From positions 4,942,642-5,006,641 of the forward strand of contig NC_135565.1 in NCBI RefSeq assembly GCF_964340395.1: DNA of 64,000 nt. Direction: 5' to 3'. How positions within the stretch are numbered: the first letter of the stretch is position 1; the number at the start of each line of letters is the position of its first letter. The notes under the pieces were generated by a model that did no database searches, was not told where the DNA came from, and saw only the letters and a program-made list of their open reading frames with translations. Of this stretch, positions 1 to 13,110 are shown one piece after another. The position numbers and the translations under genes are program-made. This DNA is from Glandiceps talaboti (Eukaryota; Hemichordata; Enteropneusta; Spengelidae).

Positions 1-470
1 GACGATTTATTAACTTCTTTTGTTAAGCACAATTCTAAGAAATGGTCAATTTGATGTTGGGGTATTCTTCACTGTGAATTTACCACAAGTTTGGTTGCAG
101 TTATGAAGTCTTACAGCTAAAATGCCGTTGGCTTGGTGTTTTACTCATGTAATATGACATTTTTACTCACATTCAGACAACCTCTAATGCAAAAGAAACA
201 ATTACATAGGTGCTGTGCACAGTGGGGATGTAGAAGTAGTCAAGTTGATGTGTTGATTATCAGTTAGAAAATAAACAATTTAAACCATTAAATAAAAAAA
301 ATAAGTCCATGTGTAATGTTTCCATTATAGAAGCCTGTTTTTACTGCACTGTGAAAGAATAGCACTGGTTATCACTGTTCAATGTGATTGGGGAAAGGAT
401 CCTGCAGTGTTTATTGTGTCAATGTTATTGTTAGTCTAGAATTGAAATATGCCTATCTCTGTGTCAAAAT
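1..470. other. AT-rich stretch, no gene seen
   Basis: I see no coding signal, RNA gene or clear repeat here. Short reading frames have no recognisable protein similarity. Confidence 0.5.
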
Positions 471-560
471 TGTAATGTCCCATGAGAGTGAAACACCAAG
501 CCTACATCATTTTAGCTGTAACGTCCCATGAGTGAAACACCAAGTTTACATCATTTTAGC
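471..560. repeat. Tandem duplication of a ~45-bp unit
   Basis: Two adjacent units run 471-516 and 517-560. Both begin TGTAAYGTCCCATGAG and end CATCATTTTAGC. They differ by a 2-bp deletion and a few substitutions. No function is implied. Confidence 0.85.
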
Positions 561-1010
561 TATATAGTAAAGTGCTAATAATCTATGTCTTCACTCTTCC
601 TCCATTCTCCCAGCTTCTCTCTATAATTTGCTCTCATTCGATAATTGTTACACACACTTATCTCACCCTCTCATTTTAAAAAAGATGGGTTTTTTTTCTA
701 TGCTTGTGTAAATGCAATCACATTTGTAACCCTGTTTCGTCTCAAGAGTGCTTCAAAATATAAGTGTGATTTTCGCATTGTGCACGTGAATGAGGTTGAA
801 AACAACCCAACCCAATCTCAGTTACAGATTACACAGCCCCGTTACAGGGTATATTCATCCACAGTCCTGCTACATCGCCATGATAAACCATACTTGCTAA
901 ATAGATGTGAATTTCACCTCTGTGTCAGGACTATGCTGCAATATTTCGCAAAAAGCGGGTACATGGCTGTGGGTAAAACCTCTTGTGCATGGATGTTAGG
1001 GAGATTTCAC

Positions 1011-1454
1011 TAATTACAAGAGGAGGGCCGGGAAAATTGGTGTGGGCCACTTTTCCCAATCCGGTCCTCGGGGAGGGCCTTGCAGGGGAGGGCTAGTTGT
1101 TACTTTTACTCATTTTTATCTAACTTAAAATTGCATTATGTTGCGATTTTGGCATGATCCCACCGCTGCCACCAGTTCTAAATCCTACGGCTGCCATATC
1201 TCACCACTGCCACCGTTGTATAGTAATATCATAACATATCAGTGAAATGCAGTGAATTCACTGTTAGTTTGAGCTCTAACAACTACACCATAGAATATTG
1301 GTTAAAAATATGAAATAATTGAATAGGGGGAGGGTAAATGCTTTAGAGAAAGGACATTTAGTGAGGGTCACTCAGTAGCACAACTGATTAGGGGGAGGGT
1401 AACATTTTGTCATATAACGGGCTTGATTTCCCCCGATCCCCCTCCTTGTAATTA
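1011..1454. mobile_element. MITE-like element with TAATTACAAG inverted ends (family H)
   Basis: The left end TAATTACAAG followed by a G-rich run is mirrored at the right end by a C-rich run followed by CTTGTAATTA at 1445-1454. Inside, the phrase AGGGGGAGGGTAA occurs twice, near 1325 and near 1391. There is no transposase frame, so this is read as a non-autonomous inverted-repeat element. A weaker mirror (CATGGATGT near 990, ACATCCATG near 1491) lies outside these ends, so the true limits may be wider. Confidence 0.6.
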
Positions 1455-1955
1455 CTGAGGCTCCATTATTATGTAGCACTGCTATCTCTGACATCCATGT
1501 TATATAAATGTTATACACCTGTCACATCTAGGTCTGTCACAGCTGTGTGCTGGCCAGAGCTGCTACACGGAAATTTTTCACATAGCTGGTACAACCTCTA
1601 TTGCTCTACAGGGCTAGTACAGCAATGTGTAAAACGCTGGCCTACGCATGTGACTGTTACAGAGGTGTTGGAGTTGCCCTGTGTATACGGCACTAAATGC
1701 TAATATTTTAGTTTTACTTAACATTTTTTGCGTGATGTGGCTGTAAATATGCCAAAATTAAACAAACAGAGTGAGTTGTGAGGTGTCTTTTACATTATTT
1801 TTTAATCGTAGAAAAGTTAATTTTGAATTTCAAATTTCAAATAAAGATTAGAACAATTGAAATTATACAACAGAATAATGAGAATGTTCACTTTATTGTA
1901 TTTATGTAGGAAAACAACTAGACACAAATAGATAGACAGATAGATTGATAGTTAA

Positions 1956-1959
<4 letters not shown>
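1455..1959. other. Intergenic, no feature recognised
   Basis: A 68-codon frame at 1497-1703 has no similarity I recognise and no gene context. Nothing else stands out. Confidence 0.4.
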
Positions 1960-2004
<45 letters not shown>

Positions 2005-2007
2005 AAA

Positions 2008-2072
<65 letters not shown>

Positions 2073-2127
2073 TAGATAGATAAACAGTCTGTAAGTCAGT
2101 CAGTCAGTCAGTCAGACAGACAGACAT

Positions 2128-2176
<49 letters not shown>

Positions 2177-2218
2177 AAAACAGACAGACAGACAGATAGA
2201 TAGACAGACAGACAGACA
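1960..2218. repeat. (CAGA)n compound microsatellite
   Basis: About 260 bp of CAGA with GATA and CAGT interruptions, directly readable. Confidence 0.97.
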
Positions 2219-2768
2219 TTGTAAAATAAGCGGAAGTGTTATTATATTACTGATTGAGATTGCATTTTGACATAAAAAATGTTAATAAGATAACTATACA
2301 GCTTTATCAATAATTATAATACACAGCAATCATTGAATTCAAGACAACCATGACCTTTCAAAGCTGCACTAGCGGCAATTGAATTAAAAAGAATTGCTGG
2401 ATATTATAACTTAAATCTTACTATTGCATACCATCAAGTGTATTGAATCACCTATTGGTTAACTTGTTTATGCAACTGTTTACATAACATGGGCAAAAAA
2501 TAGTTTTTCTTGCGATACTTACTCTAAAATCAGTACCTCCATCGATTTAAAAAAAGACAAATTACCATTCCTTTTAGTACACTGCCTACGGATAAATCCA
2601 CCACTAATTAACAGCTATAGTATAATTTTCATAAGTAAATAAATATTTTTAGCGAATATATCTTTGGCTACTTTACGAAAATAAGTCCAAGTTGCAGCCA
2701 GCGTGCTTTTAATCAGTACTACCAACAATAAAACAACACGAGATCTGAAAACCTAATTTATAATGATT

Positions 2769-3470
2769 TAAAGGGCACAAACTGTAATCATACAAATTTG
2801 GGCGTAGTTTTTACAGAATATTTAAAAGGTACTCACAGTATTTACTGAAGTACACTTAACCACCACTTGCAATTGACTGAATTCATACCTGATATTAAGA
2901 CATAGTCTGGATACCAACGTGGTCTCTGAGCAACGTCTAGTCAAAGTCCCTCAATCAGCACAAAAATGGTCACCCAATCAGTGAACTCAACTGTTATACA
3001 CCAGTACTGTAAACAGTATGTAAGTAACGTCGACCTGGGCTGACAAATATACCATATTTGGACATTACGTAACTGCTTCAATAAACACTAACTTTATGAG
3101 GGACTGTGTTATTGGTTAGAATTTTGTGATTGATTAACAAAAACATGGTGTTAATGACTGTGTGGATGGCTGTGGATGAAATTTAAATTTTAAATTAAAT
3201 CTCAGGACTTTTATAGTAACGACTTTTACTATACTATATTTCGTAATGGGACTAGACTAACCCATATACGATCTGATGGCATATTTGTGATACATATAAA
3301 ACAAAGGTTGGCGACATCTCTACAATCCAAAGATCAATTCTAGCGATACCAGAAGACAATTGTAATATTATCGAAGACGTCCATCGACATTAACATTATA
3401 TTGGAATGTGGTGTTATTTATGCATTGTCACTTAAGCAAAAAGCTTATAAACCTTGCTTGTGCCACTTTA
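2769..3470. mobile_element. Foldback MITE family B, copy 1, with an inner insertion
   Basis: The left end (AAAGGGCACAAACTG) is mirrored by the right end (CTTGCTTGTGCCACTTTA). The left part shares GGTACTCACAGTATT and GCAATTGACTGAA with the copy at 38780-39132. The right part shares AGAAGACAATTGTAAT and the CATTAACATTATA-type segment. About 350 bp (roughly 2908-3260) has no counterpart in the other copies and looks like a nested insertion. No coding capacity. Confidence 0.7.
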
Positions 3471-3850
3471 GGTGATACAAATCTAAGAATTGACAGAAAC
3501 AAAGACTACAACAATTAAATATTCATTTAAGCTTCATATATGTAAGACATGTACCTTTACATTTACACACACTTAAAAGTGGCCTACCTTTATCTCTTGA
3601 TGGGACAAAGTTGATGAATAATTCCATGGACGTCTATCATCACATCATGCTATATTGATATTCGTTTCAGGTATGTTTAATGCTTGGCTATATCAAATGT
3701 ATTGTGTTAGCTATCAAAAAAGGGGAAGACAACAACCTAAACTAATTATTGTCCGTATATAGTCATCACGTCTACTTTACATATATTTGTCAACTTCTCT
3801 TTTTCTCCTACTATATTGTCTTGCTTATACAAATGCACTTAGTATAAATG
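3471..3850. other. Intergenic, no feature recognised
   Basis: AT-rich sequence between a family B element and a microsatellite. I see no gene, RNA or repeat in it. Confidence 0.4.
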
Positions 3851-3854
3851 GCAT

Positions 3855-3961
3855 GCATACATACATACATACATACATACATACATACATACATACATAC
3901 ATACATGTACATCCATACATCCACACACACACATACATACATACATACATACATACATACA

Positions 3962-3992
<31 letters not shown>
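3855..3992. repeat. (CATA)n microsatellite
   Basis: About 138 bp of ATAC units with a short CATCCATACATCCACACACA interruption near 3907-3930. Confidence 0.97.
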
Positions 3993-3993
<1 letters not shown>

Positions 3994-4183
3994 AATATTA
4001 TATATGTACATATACAGTTTGTATAGTTTACTGCGTTTCAAGGCCATCAGCCCAACTGCAGGTGATTACACAGTGAATAAACACATATAAATACAGACAC
4101 AAAAAGAACCCATTGACTACAAATTAAGGAGTGTTTTACCTTAGTTGAGAAGCTTGAAAAACAATCAAACATACATGCATTCT

Positions 4184-4429
4184 TCAGGAGCTGATTGTCA
4201 GTGGTTCTAAGGAGATGGTCGAATTTGCATAATTTGGTTCAGTAAAATATTCTACAGGTATAAACTTCTCTCTGAGGGCTACATAAGCTGCACAACACAA
4301 AGGGAAGTGATACTCATCCTCAGCATCATTGTTTTGACATACTGTTACAAAAACTTTGAGTTGAATGTGCACCTTGGTGTCACCCCTTTTCAATTTGAAG
4401 AGGTAGTACAGAACAACGGAAACATGCAA
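4184..4429 (-). pseudogene. LINE reverse-transcriptase C-terminal fragment
   Basis: The translated minus strand carries a C..N..EDEYHF..CC..Y..LREKFIP..YF arrangement. This is the zinc-finger-like segment found after the reverse-transcriptase domain of non-LTR retrotransposons in invertebrates (CR1/L2/RTE-like open frames usually read EDEYHFL..CP.Y..LR.KY.P). Only about 80 residues remain. No finger, palm or endonuclease domain is readable upstream, so this is a dead 5'-truncated relic. The family assignment rests on recalled motif shape, not on a search. Confidence 0.72.
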
Positions 4430-4629
4430 AACATTGCCTCATTTTAAAACTACAGTTCAAAAGCAGATATTTCTCTGGCTCTAAGATACTCTTAAAACCA
4501 GAATAAATACTAAGTTTAGGTTTAATTAACACGTAACTTGCCCATTGCTGCTTACAAATGTCAGATACCCGGGTAATACATCAGTGATAGAGGTAGCTTT
4601 ATTACAAATGTCTTGAGAAAACAAGACAA

Positions 4630-4630
<1 letters not shown>

Positions 4631-4660
<30 letters not shown>

Positions 4661-4675
4661 TGTATGTATGTATGT
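4631..4675. repeat. (TATG)n microsatellite
   Basis: Eleven tandem TATG units. This is the reverse complement of the CATA array about 0.7 kb away. Confidence 0.97.
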
Positions 4676-5267
4676 TAAGACAATTTTTCATAATATGCGA
4701 AAATACCTGAATGTACATTTAATACATAAGGTTAACATATTTATTAATAGCTTCCCGAGTCTGCCGAAACATATATATCCGTCAAGCGAAAGGATACGTG
4801 TATATTCTCTAAAGCATTGTTAGAAATGTCTGATGGAAAGTTGATGGAAAGATATTTAAATGTACTTTTCAAATGATAACTTGCCACACGTTTACACTTT
4901 GTTTTCTTAATGTGTTTACATAGAAGAATGAAATTCACCATTTTTGGCCGTGAGGCCTTATAGGCACTGATAAAGCCAATCTACTTTACATATCAAATTC
5001 TCATTCATTGGTTTCCGTATTCATGGAAACGTTTATGCAATTATAAAATGAAACCTTTTAGATAAGCAACCACACGCAGTTTTGAGAGTCCAAAGATTTG
5101 GAATTTTCCCCTTCCGTTTATAAGGCTCATTACCAACCATTGATTGCCTGTATATGTATAAATCAATGCGAGAAAAACAACATTGCCAATTGCTGTTGAC
5201 GATTTTGTAAATTGTGTTTTAAAATTAAAAGACAAATGTTTCTTGTGATTGACACTGATAAATAGCT

Positions 5268-5572
5268 GGATGGGATGGATGGATGGATGGATGGGTGGGT
5301 GCGTGGATGGATTGATGAATGGATATGTGGGTGGGTGTTTGGGTGGGTGGGTGGTTGCGTTGATGGATGGATGGATGGATGGATGGATGGATATGTGGGT
5401 GGATGGTTGGTTGGTTGCGTGGAATGATGGAAGGAGGGATAGATTAAGGGGTGGATGGATGGGTGAGTGCGCGCGCGTGCATGGAGGGATGCATGAATGA
5501 ATGAATGAATGGAATGACGGACGGACAGACGGACGGACTGTAGAAAGACAGACAAACAAACAAACAAACAAA
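5268..5572. repeat. GGAT/GGGT/AATG/GGAC/CAAA compound microsatellite
   Basis: Degenerate tetranucleotide tract of about 300 bp: GGAT and GGGT units, then ATGA, then GGAC/AGAC, then CAAA. It yields long artefactual frames on both strands rich in WMDG or HPSI repeats; these are not genes. Confidence 0.92.
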
Positions 5573-7097
5573 CAGTAAAATGACACTGAAGGAGTCCATG
5601 CCATGCAAATCCTGAAGGTAGCAATGAGTGAGAAACTGTCATTTTGGGCAATCGCTTGTTGCTGTGTTGGTATCAATTAATGCTCACTTTGTAGATTTTA
5701 TTGCTACATACAACATTTTTATATGCGTTGTAAATGACACAGACTGCTCATTAGCCCAGACTAGTCTCTACACACACTATTGTAACTTGAATATCTCACA
5801 GCATGGTCAAAATGATTGTAAATGAACCTACAGCTACGGACGGGGCAAGTGAACAGATCGCCTAAACTAATTCACCTAAATTGATTGTATAGATATATTT
5901 CAAATCATAAAATTTGTCACAGTGTTTTTTTTAAACAACTGGACACCATTTCCATCTAAAAAGTAATTCCAAAGCCAAGGTGATCCTCAACCAGCACTGT
6001 TACAGTGAATGATTAGTTTTATGTAATCATTGAAAGAACATCATGAAAGTGGGATAAGCAGATCTTTTGAAGTCAGTGATATACTACTTGCAATTGGTTC
6101 ATGTTGGTATAAAACATTGGCTATTCAACAACTCAAGTGTACTAAAAGTGAGTCTGACATTCAGGATAGAAAGAATTAAACCATGCACATCGAATGTAAA
6201 TGTCTTCAACTGTCAAAGTTTGAAAAAAGCTAGTCCACACAGATTTGATTACAGTATAACCATTGTGACCCAGCTGGGTGCCAACTGAACATTCTTAGTA
6301 TGTTTATGATAAGATTACCACTTGTCATTTACTAACTGAAATCTACCTTATGCAATCAATTTAGTCTGACTAGTTACACAAGGGGATTCACACACTTGGA
6401 TGTCCACCGCTGTACATACAACTTAATTCAAATCAGATCTATTCACCACTTCCTCGCTCCAAACGTCACTCAAACCCTGTTCTGTGCATTCGTTCTGTCT
6501 GGATTATTGTAACTGACTGTGTCTCCTCTCCTGTTGCATCTATAATAAGTTGCAACAATATCAGAATGTCCAGTTTTCTGTTAGTCGTCTCCCCCTCCCC
6601 CGAACAACAGCTTCATTAAAAGTGTCCTCCATCTGCTTCAATACAGTGATAGGTTCGAATTCTGGATCAAAATATCTAACATCACTTCTTCTAACGATAT
6701 AATCTCCCAAGACAACTACGAGCCCCTATGTGAATCTCTTGTTTGAGTATCAATAACGACCTTCTGGTGACGGATTTCTCTTTTCTCGCATGATATTTGA
6801 GCAATATTTCTTTCCATCTTCAGCACTCCAAGTTGTTCAATATATGATGTTCTCTGGTCAACACTTATCTCTCAATCCATTAACCCCGACCTTCTCTATT
6901 TGCCTTGTATCCAGTGTCTGTTTATTCACCTATCCTTGTTTCCATACTCTCACAAAAGTCAAGCTATCTCATTTTAAGTGTCAAGTATGCATTTATTCCC
7001 CCTAATAAACATGTTTACTTGTCAAGATTAATTATGCATTCTGGTTTATGAGTATTCCTTTACACATTCAACGTGTGTTCAATTTTATAATGCACTA
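5573..7097. other. Intergenic, no gene recognised
   Basis: Only short frames with no family resemblance. I see no RNA gene or obvious repeat. Confidence 0.4.
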
Positions 7098-7470
7098 CAG
7101 TTACAACACATCGTAGGTGACTGTTCACTCTCGTTTGATATAACCATGCATAAAACAATAAGAAACTACACATTCTTCAATAAGATAATAGCATCGCAAG
7201 TTCTTGCTACAGTTAGTCTAAATGAAACAAACCATTTAATGTACTGCAACTATACACAGGAACGTGAGCGCAAATGTTGTAACGTTTGCATTTGATGATT
7301 TGTCTGCACAGTGGCACGCTCTGGTTCATTTTGTTGACACAACAAGTAACAAGAATTAGCATTTATTTAATCTTGCTATTCTGCGGTTTTAGTAGCATGT
7401 GCACTCTCATCGGTTTATGCATGACTGTGTCAAACAGAGAGTGAACAGTAATCTACAATGTACTGTAAAA
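7098..7470. mobile_element. Foldback MITE family A, copy 1
   Basis: Ends are inverted. The left end carries CTGTTCACTCTCGTTTGATA and CCATGCATAAA. The right end carries TTTATGCATGACTGTGTCAA, GAGAGTGAACAGTAATC and ACTGTAAAA. The middle has TTGCTACAGTTAGTCTAAATG, shared with the other family A copies. Length is about 370 bp with no coding capacity. Confidence 0.75.
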
Positions 7471-8100
7471 CGTGCTTAGACTCGACATACTCTATACTGA
7501 AGAATATATCGTGCCGTGTTATTAAAGCCATAATCTTACTACGTTGTCATGACAATTCTTAACCCTACGTACTTCTAGACGCGCGTTTTTCTTAATGTTT
7601 TCAAACCAGGAACTTTTCAATCATTTATGCTATCCAGTCAAACACAGAGATGAGTTTACACAACAAATTTACCTAGTTTGTCCATATTATGTCTGAAAAA
7701 AATAACAATCTTATTTTTATTTTATTTTTTTAAACCGAAAGCCTGTTAATTTGTTAGTGCTGGGGTCTAATACATATTTCAATCGGAATTCTAAGATAGA
7801 TATAGGAACAACTTCTCATTTATTTTTGATTAGAAATCGAACCTTTCCCGAGTAAATCACATGTTCTTCTTCATTTTTAAGCTGGCTCTTACAAAGTGAT
7901 CCAAATTCCCTAGAGGTATTGAGTCTTGGAGTGTTGGAGATTTGAAAGAAATATTGCTCAAATATCATCAGATTAGCTCCAAATAAATGCAAGTGGTTTG
8001 TTTGAAACATGTCGGAATCAAAAATGGAAGACAAACACATCTTGAAGTATGATACATTATGGTTTTAATAGCATTGTTTCTTTATAGAGTATTAAAAAAA

Positions 8101-8270
8101 TGTGCAATGTTTTACAGCACATCGCAGATTACCGTTCACTCTCTGTGTTTGACACATTCCCGTATATTAAACCTATAAGAAAGTTTGCGCAAAAATGTGC
8201 AATGGTTTACAGCACATTGTAGATTACCGTTCACTCTCTCTTTGACACAGTCACACATAAACCCATACAA
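8101..8270. mobile_element. Two tandem left ends of MITE family A (copy 2)
   Basis: The phrase TGTGCAATGKTTTACAGCAC followed by GATTACCGTTCACTCTCT occurs at 8101 and again at 8196, a 95-bp direct repeat. Each matches the terminal segment of family A. No matching right end is visible, so this is a partial, duplicated copy. Confidence 0.7.
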
Positions 8271-9195
8271 ATTAAAGTACACATGCTATGCCACAAGGAT
8301 TGTATGAATCATAGTGCTTCGGATCAATGATGAACATACTATTCTAAGATAAGACAAACTAAAACTATTACCCTCGCATGCGATATACTAAACCAGTGGG
8401 TGATAGCAGTGCCTTGGTCATAAATGGATAGTATGTCCCGTAATCAGGATAGTGTAAACACAATATGTTATTTTCTCTGCGGTCCTTGATGCCAAATCGC
8501 TCTCAGACACGCAATCGTATTGTGAGTGTATTTATATATCCTGTCCAGTAACAGCTTGTACCAATATATCACATTAAAAGTTTGTTCCAGTGTTTGCTTG
8601 TCGATAGTTTATCTGTCATTTAAATTCCCCTCGTGTATTTTTTATTGAAATTAATTTTAACTTGTTCTTGGAACCTTGTAAACACATCACACGACTTAAA
8701 ACTTCTAGGTTGTGCACGTTGAACCTTGCTAGTTGTGCGCAGACTACATTGTCATGTTTACCAACAAATGTTTTGATACAAATATGCATTGACTCCAAAA
8801 AAGCGCACGATCTAATTTACATATTCTTCCTTATTTTAAAACATTTACCGATAAAACGGCAGATCTCATTTTTGGAATATTTGGTGGCCCTGAAAAACTG
8901 GTAAACTAGGTACGCAGTTTAAGATCCACTCTTTGAAGATCCACTTTCAATTGTGTTCGACGTTGTCTTTGGTTTAAATGTTGTTTGATATAATTATCTC
9001 ATTGCACTGACACTAACATTATAGTTCCGCAACTCATTTTGAAGCGACAATTTGCAATCATGGAAAGAATGACCCTGAATTTGTAAACAGATCTGTACCT
9101 TCGACATCAAAATCCAAACTTCAATTTTCATTATAATGATAATGATAATGATAATGAGAATACACCGAGTTCACCTTGGGTTCCGACATAAAGTA
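8271..9195. other. Intergenic, no gene recognised
   Basis: AT-rich. A (AATGAT)-like short tract lies at 9131-9157. Small frames have no resemblance to known proteins. Confidence 0.4.
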
Positions 9196-9385
9196 GGGCC
9201 ATATAAACAGTTTTGGGAATGACAGAAAGAAACCATATGGAAAACAACGGAAAACATAACTACCTGAACTAGACACTCACATATGAAAAAAAAAATTAAA
9301 AAAAATAAAATTAAAAATCTACCTACCCCACCTATTCTAAAATTGAATGTAATCGGAACCACACAATAATTTGTTTTCCGCCTTA
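9196..9385 (-). mobile_element. Truncated MITE family E, copy 1
   Basis: Matches the right part of the element at 11079-11449: CATATGGAAAACAA, CTGAACTAGACACTCACA, CTACCTACCCCACCTATT and AATTGAATGTAATMGGAACC in the same order and spacing. The left half is absent. Confidence 0.75.
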
Positions 9386-10199
9386 GTAAACATTTCGCTA
9401 TGAAGAGATCCTGATATACGTACATGTACACATTGTAACTTGAATAACATCTACTCTTCATTAAACAACAGGGAATAGAAAAGAAATACAAACCAGTATA
9501 CGAGAACATTTCAAAGTAAGAGATACCTTGAGAGAGTAGAAATGATGTTTGAAAGAACACATAAAAGTAGGTAGGATCGACTAGGGTCATGTTGATTTAA
9601 AAGCTTCAATAACTAGTCTGTGTGGGTGTATTTCAATAAAGCATTGTTGATCTAATACTAATGAAATGTCATTGATGAATTATCGATGGTGTTGAAAGGT
9701 CGAGGTCTAAAAAAGAAGGTGGAATAGAGGAGGGGGTAAAACACAGGACTTGGTAATGAAATAGCCAAAAGTAAAACAGTATTTTAAGAGATACACTTGT
9801 GATTAGTCTAGTTCCTATAAAAAAAATCGATCGTTACGATTTATACAATGTACCTTCACTCACACACAAAAAAAAACATTCTGGTCATCGAGACTAACTG
9901 GTGATTCATTGTACCAATATCGTATGCTAATGACATGGCAGGTCGATAAATTACAAGCAATTTAAACAATTAGATGAACCGATACAAAATATACAACTCG
10001 TAAAAATTTCAATGTGTGTGAAAGAAATTACCTGAATAATACATGAAAACATGAGTAAAGTGCTGTTGACAAGACACAAATGAATATCAATCACATAATG
10101 TTTATACTTACAATGGTCATTTTTTATTCAGTTGAGGACCCTTAATTGTTATGTTTACATCTGTTCACATTCCTTAAGGGAAGTAATAATGTAACGATA

Positions 10200-10254
<55 letters not shown>
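10200..10254. repeat. (GTCT)n microsatellite
   Basis: About 55 bp of GTCT. It is preceded by CCTTAAGGGAAGTAATAATG, which resembles the sequence before the TCTG tract at 19490, so it may mark a decayed relative of that element. Confidence 0.9.
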
Positions 10255-11078
10255 GAAATAAAATGTACCATATTCTAAGGCTGAGAAATCATGCTACCAT
10301 GATTAACCCATCTAACTCAAGTTGATATTCACGCCTTGGTATTTGCAAAATATGGCAATTTTTGCCCTGTTTGCAGGATTTCATCTAACAGGGTTTATAC
10401 AATTATGATATCGCGGCACGTATAGTCTCTGGATACGGTCTGTCGTTTGCAAATTGCATGATTTATTTTTAAAATATATAAATTGGGTTAGACATAATTG
10501 ATATTTCTTCATAATAATAATAATATACTGTTTTGCTTATTCATTACACTTGCTGACTGGTGTTACAAAAAAAACGGCATGACGAGTAACAAAAAATATA
10601 ATGACAACCTCTACACAGTATAGACGAGATTATGTAAATTAATAGAAAACCACACGTAAGTAAACACAATCAAATATATGTAACATATATAAATGACAAC
10701 AGTCGCCAGCCGGTGAAAGGTATGGGAATGGATAAACAGACACCTCTACTGGTGTCCGTCCTACCTAAAAGTACGTCTAAATTAAATTCAGTTTGGTGTA
10801 TATATACAATATATCATATTACATTATACCATACCATATATGTGATAGGTGTGATATGCATAATGATAACATAGTTTGCATAATTACTGATATCTACAAC
10901 TCATATAATATGCCATCAATGGCTGCTCGGAATTTTACTAGAGAAAAAAATGCACCACCTCGAGGACCTATTTCCCTCAAAATCAAGGTCCTTAGAATCG
11001 TTTCGAACTTCGCCATAGCCAAGCTTATTTCTGATCCTTTAAAGTAATGAAAAATACATTTGAGAATGAGTTTTCTCA
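10255..11078. other. Intergenic, no gene recognised
   Basis: AT-rich sequence with short frames only. I see nothing that supports a gene. Confidence 0.4.
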
Positions 11079-11449
11079 GGCCAAATAAAAAAATGGATAG
11101 GTTCCGTTTACCCAACCCCACCTAGTTTTTCACGCCGACCATAAACTTTTTTTTACGTATTCGAAAAAAATCGCGAAAATCGTATGAAGTCTCGCAAAAA
11201 ATAGAGGGTGTAAAAACTGACATCAACTTAAGAAGAAAATATGAAACTATTCTTCCAATCTGTAATTGCTGTAAACCTGATAGGAAAAAATAAACAACAC
11301 AAAGAACATATGGAAAACAATGTAAAACCTGAACTAGACACTCACACATGAAAGAAAAACTATAATAAAATAAAATAAAAAATCTACCTACCCCACCTAT
11401 TTTAAAATTGAATGTAATAGGAACCACACAATTTTTCTTTTACGCCTTA
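11079..11449 (-). mobile_element. MITE family E, copy 2 (most complete)
   Basis: One end reads GGCCAAATAAAAAAATGG then GGTTCCGTTTACCC. The other reads, inverted, GGCGTAAAAGAAAAATTG then GTGGTTCCTATTAC. This gives imperfect terminal inverted repeats around a 370-bp body. An internal CCCCACCT occurs near both ends. A 101-codon open frame spans it but only reflects base composition; the same frame is broken in the other copies. Confidence 0.75.
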
Positions 11450-11540
11450 TTGGAAAAAATAAAGAAAGGGGAAAAGTTTATACAGTTTATTTTCTATGTG
11501 CATTATATGTTGAATTATAGAATATATTTGTGTTCAAATC

Positions 11541-11580
11541 CATCTCTACCGACTGTGGTTGAATACAATGATATTACGTA
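11541..11580 (-). pseudogene. Relic copy of GPCR gene 1 acceptor and start codon
   Basis: On the minus strand this segment gives CGATATTACG-like sequence, CAACCACAG, then TCGGTAGAG and ATGGAT. About 28 bp is nearly identical to the start region of the receptor at 14383-15471 (one mismatch), followed by a second identical block, GATATTACG, after a short length change. Similarity ends a few codons into the frame, which stops after 18 codons, so no receptor body is present. It reads as a leftover of a duplicated 5' end of the gene. Confidence 0.65.
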
Positions 11581-11591
11581 TCATTTCACAC

Positions 11592-13110
11592 TTTTTTTTC
11601 AAGAATTGATTTTGATTTGAAATCCATAAAACTAATATCTCTACGCAATTATATTTTCCAATTACATTTAGATTATAAATTATACAAAACTCGTAGAATT
11701 CCATCACATCTTATTATAAATAACATACGTCCTATTAATTCGTTAGAATGTGGGTGAATTTTATACAATCATCTTATACATATTATGTCAGTCAGTAAAA
11801 GAGTAAATCCAAGTAGATGTATTCGAAAAAAATATCCTAAATTGCCTGTACGTTGATATAGCCGAAAAAAATTATAAAACCTATTAAATTGTTAATTCGC
11901 GGGGTAATAAGTTTACATCTAGTGTAATAAGTTATGGGGCGCTAGACCAATTATAGAACTACAAAAAGAGAACCACAAAAGAAGTGATTACTAACATAAA
12001 TTTATCATTGAACTCGGACTGCAACAACAATATAAAATAATTCGCTTAGACCTGTAATGGCTACAAAAGGGATGTTTCCTTTCATGAATCAACTTCAAAT
12101 ATTTCATCGCTAAAGAACTGATTGATTTCATGTAAAATGGACATTGTACATGTTAACTAGACTTAGTAGTAGTGGTCTAGTGACGGGTAGAGATCTTGAC
12201 CGATAGCTTGGTTTTGAATATGTCGCCATATGAGTTTTACATGCCTCGATACATATACATGGTAGTGGTTATTAATAGAGGCATTGACCTATACTAGATC
12301 ATTGAAATTCAGTCACAGCGATCGCCATGTTTTAACGGTTTTCGTGTGGAGGCATGTTTTCAGTTATTGCTGCACAAATTAAAACACCTTCGATATGTAA
12401 GATAAAATTTATTTACTTTTTTTTATAACATGCAATATATACAGCCACACACATACGGTCCCCCTAGAGATGACTCAATACAAATTACTTTGTACATTAA
12501 GAGACAGCCTTTTATATCTAACAAAACAGTTTTTAAAAATGTGCTAATACCGCATAAGCCTGTCTAATCATACAAATGACTATAAAGGCTACACACTGAA
12601 ATTGAACTATCACCCACAGAGATCAAAATATTCATCAAGGCTTGATTAACTTATTACAAATTAACCATCGTGAATAGTTTAAGTAATTGGATTTTTCTTA
12701 AATGAAGTTAAGCAAAATTAAAGAACGGTCAAATCAACAAACCTTTGAAAGCTCTCAGCCAAATTACATTTCTGAAACTAAAAGATCTGATTGAGAAATT
12801 AAATTCTTATAAGGGGAATGTTTTGATTGCCATGTAACAGTTGTAACCTTGATCATCTCTCACATCGGAATATTCAGTTTCAATCTATAAACAAATAATT
12901 TTATTTCTTTAAAATCAGGTTTATCTGAAGTCGTTCATTTATTGATTCCATTCTTTCCAATACTATAATCTGTTTTGTGAATATGTTTATAATACTATAA
13001 AACAATGATCTCTTACCTGTTCATTATTGTGTAAGTTATTCATATATGTACAATTTAACAAACAAATGCCAGTACTATAACGTTTGTATGTACGAGTTAG
13101 GTAAATATAG
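11592..13110. other. Intergenic, no gene recognised
   Basis: AT-rich. A weak match to the repeat at 63694-63718 lies near 12206-12232. Otherwise I see nothing. Confidence 0.4.

Noticed and set aside
645-1013. 122-codon open frame
   Set aside because: Ends at a MITE border, has no recognisable domain, and no supporting signals.
5041-5676. 211-codon frame rich in HPSIHP repeats
   Set aside because: Product of the degenerate GGAT/GGGT microsatellite; no gene-like composition.
11122-11427. 101-codon frame that looks hydrophobic
   Set aside because: Lies inside MITE family E; the same region is not open in the other copies.
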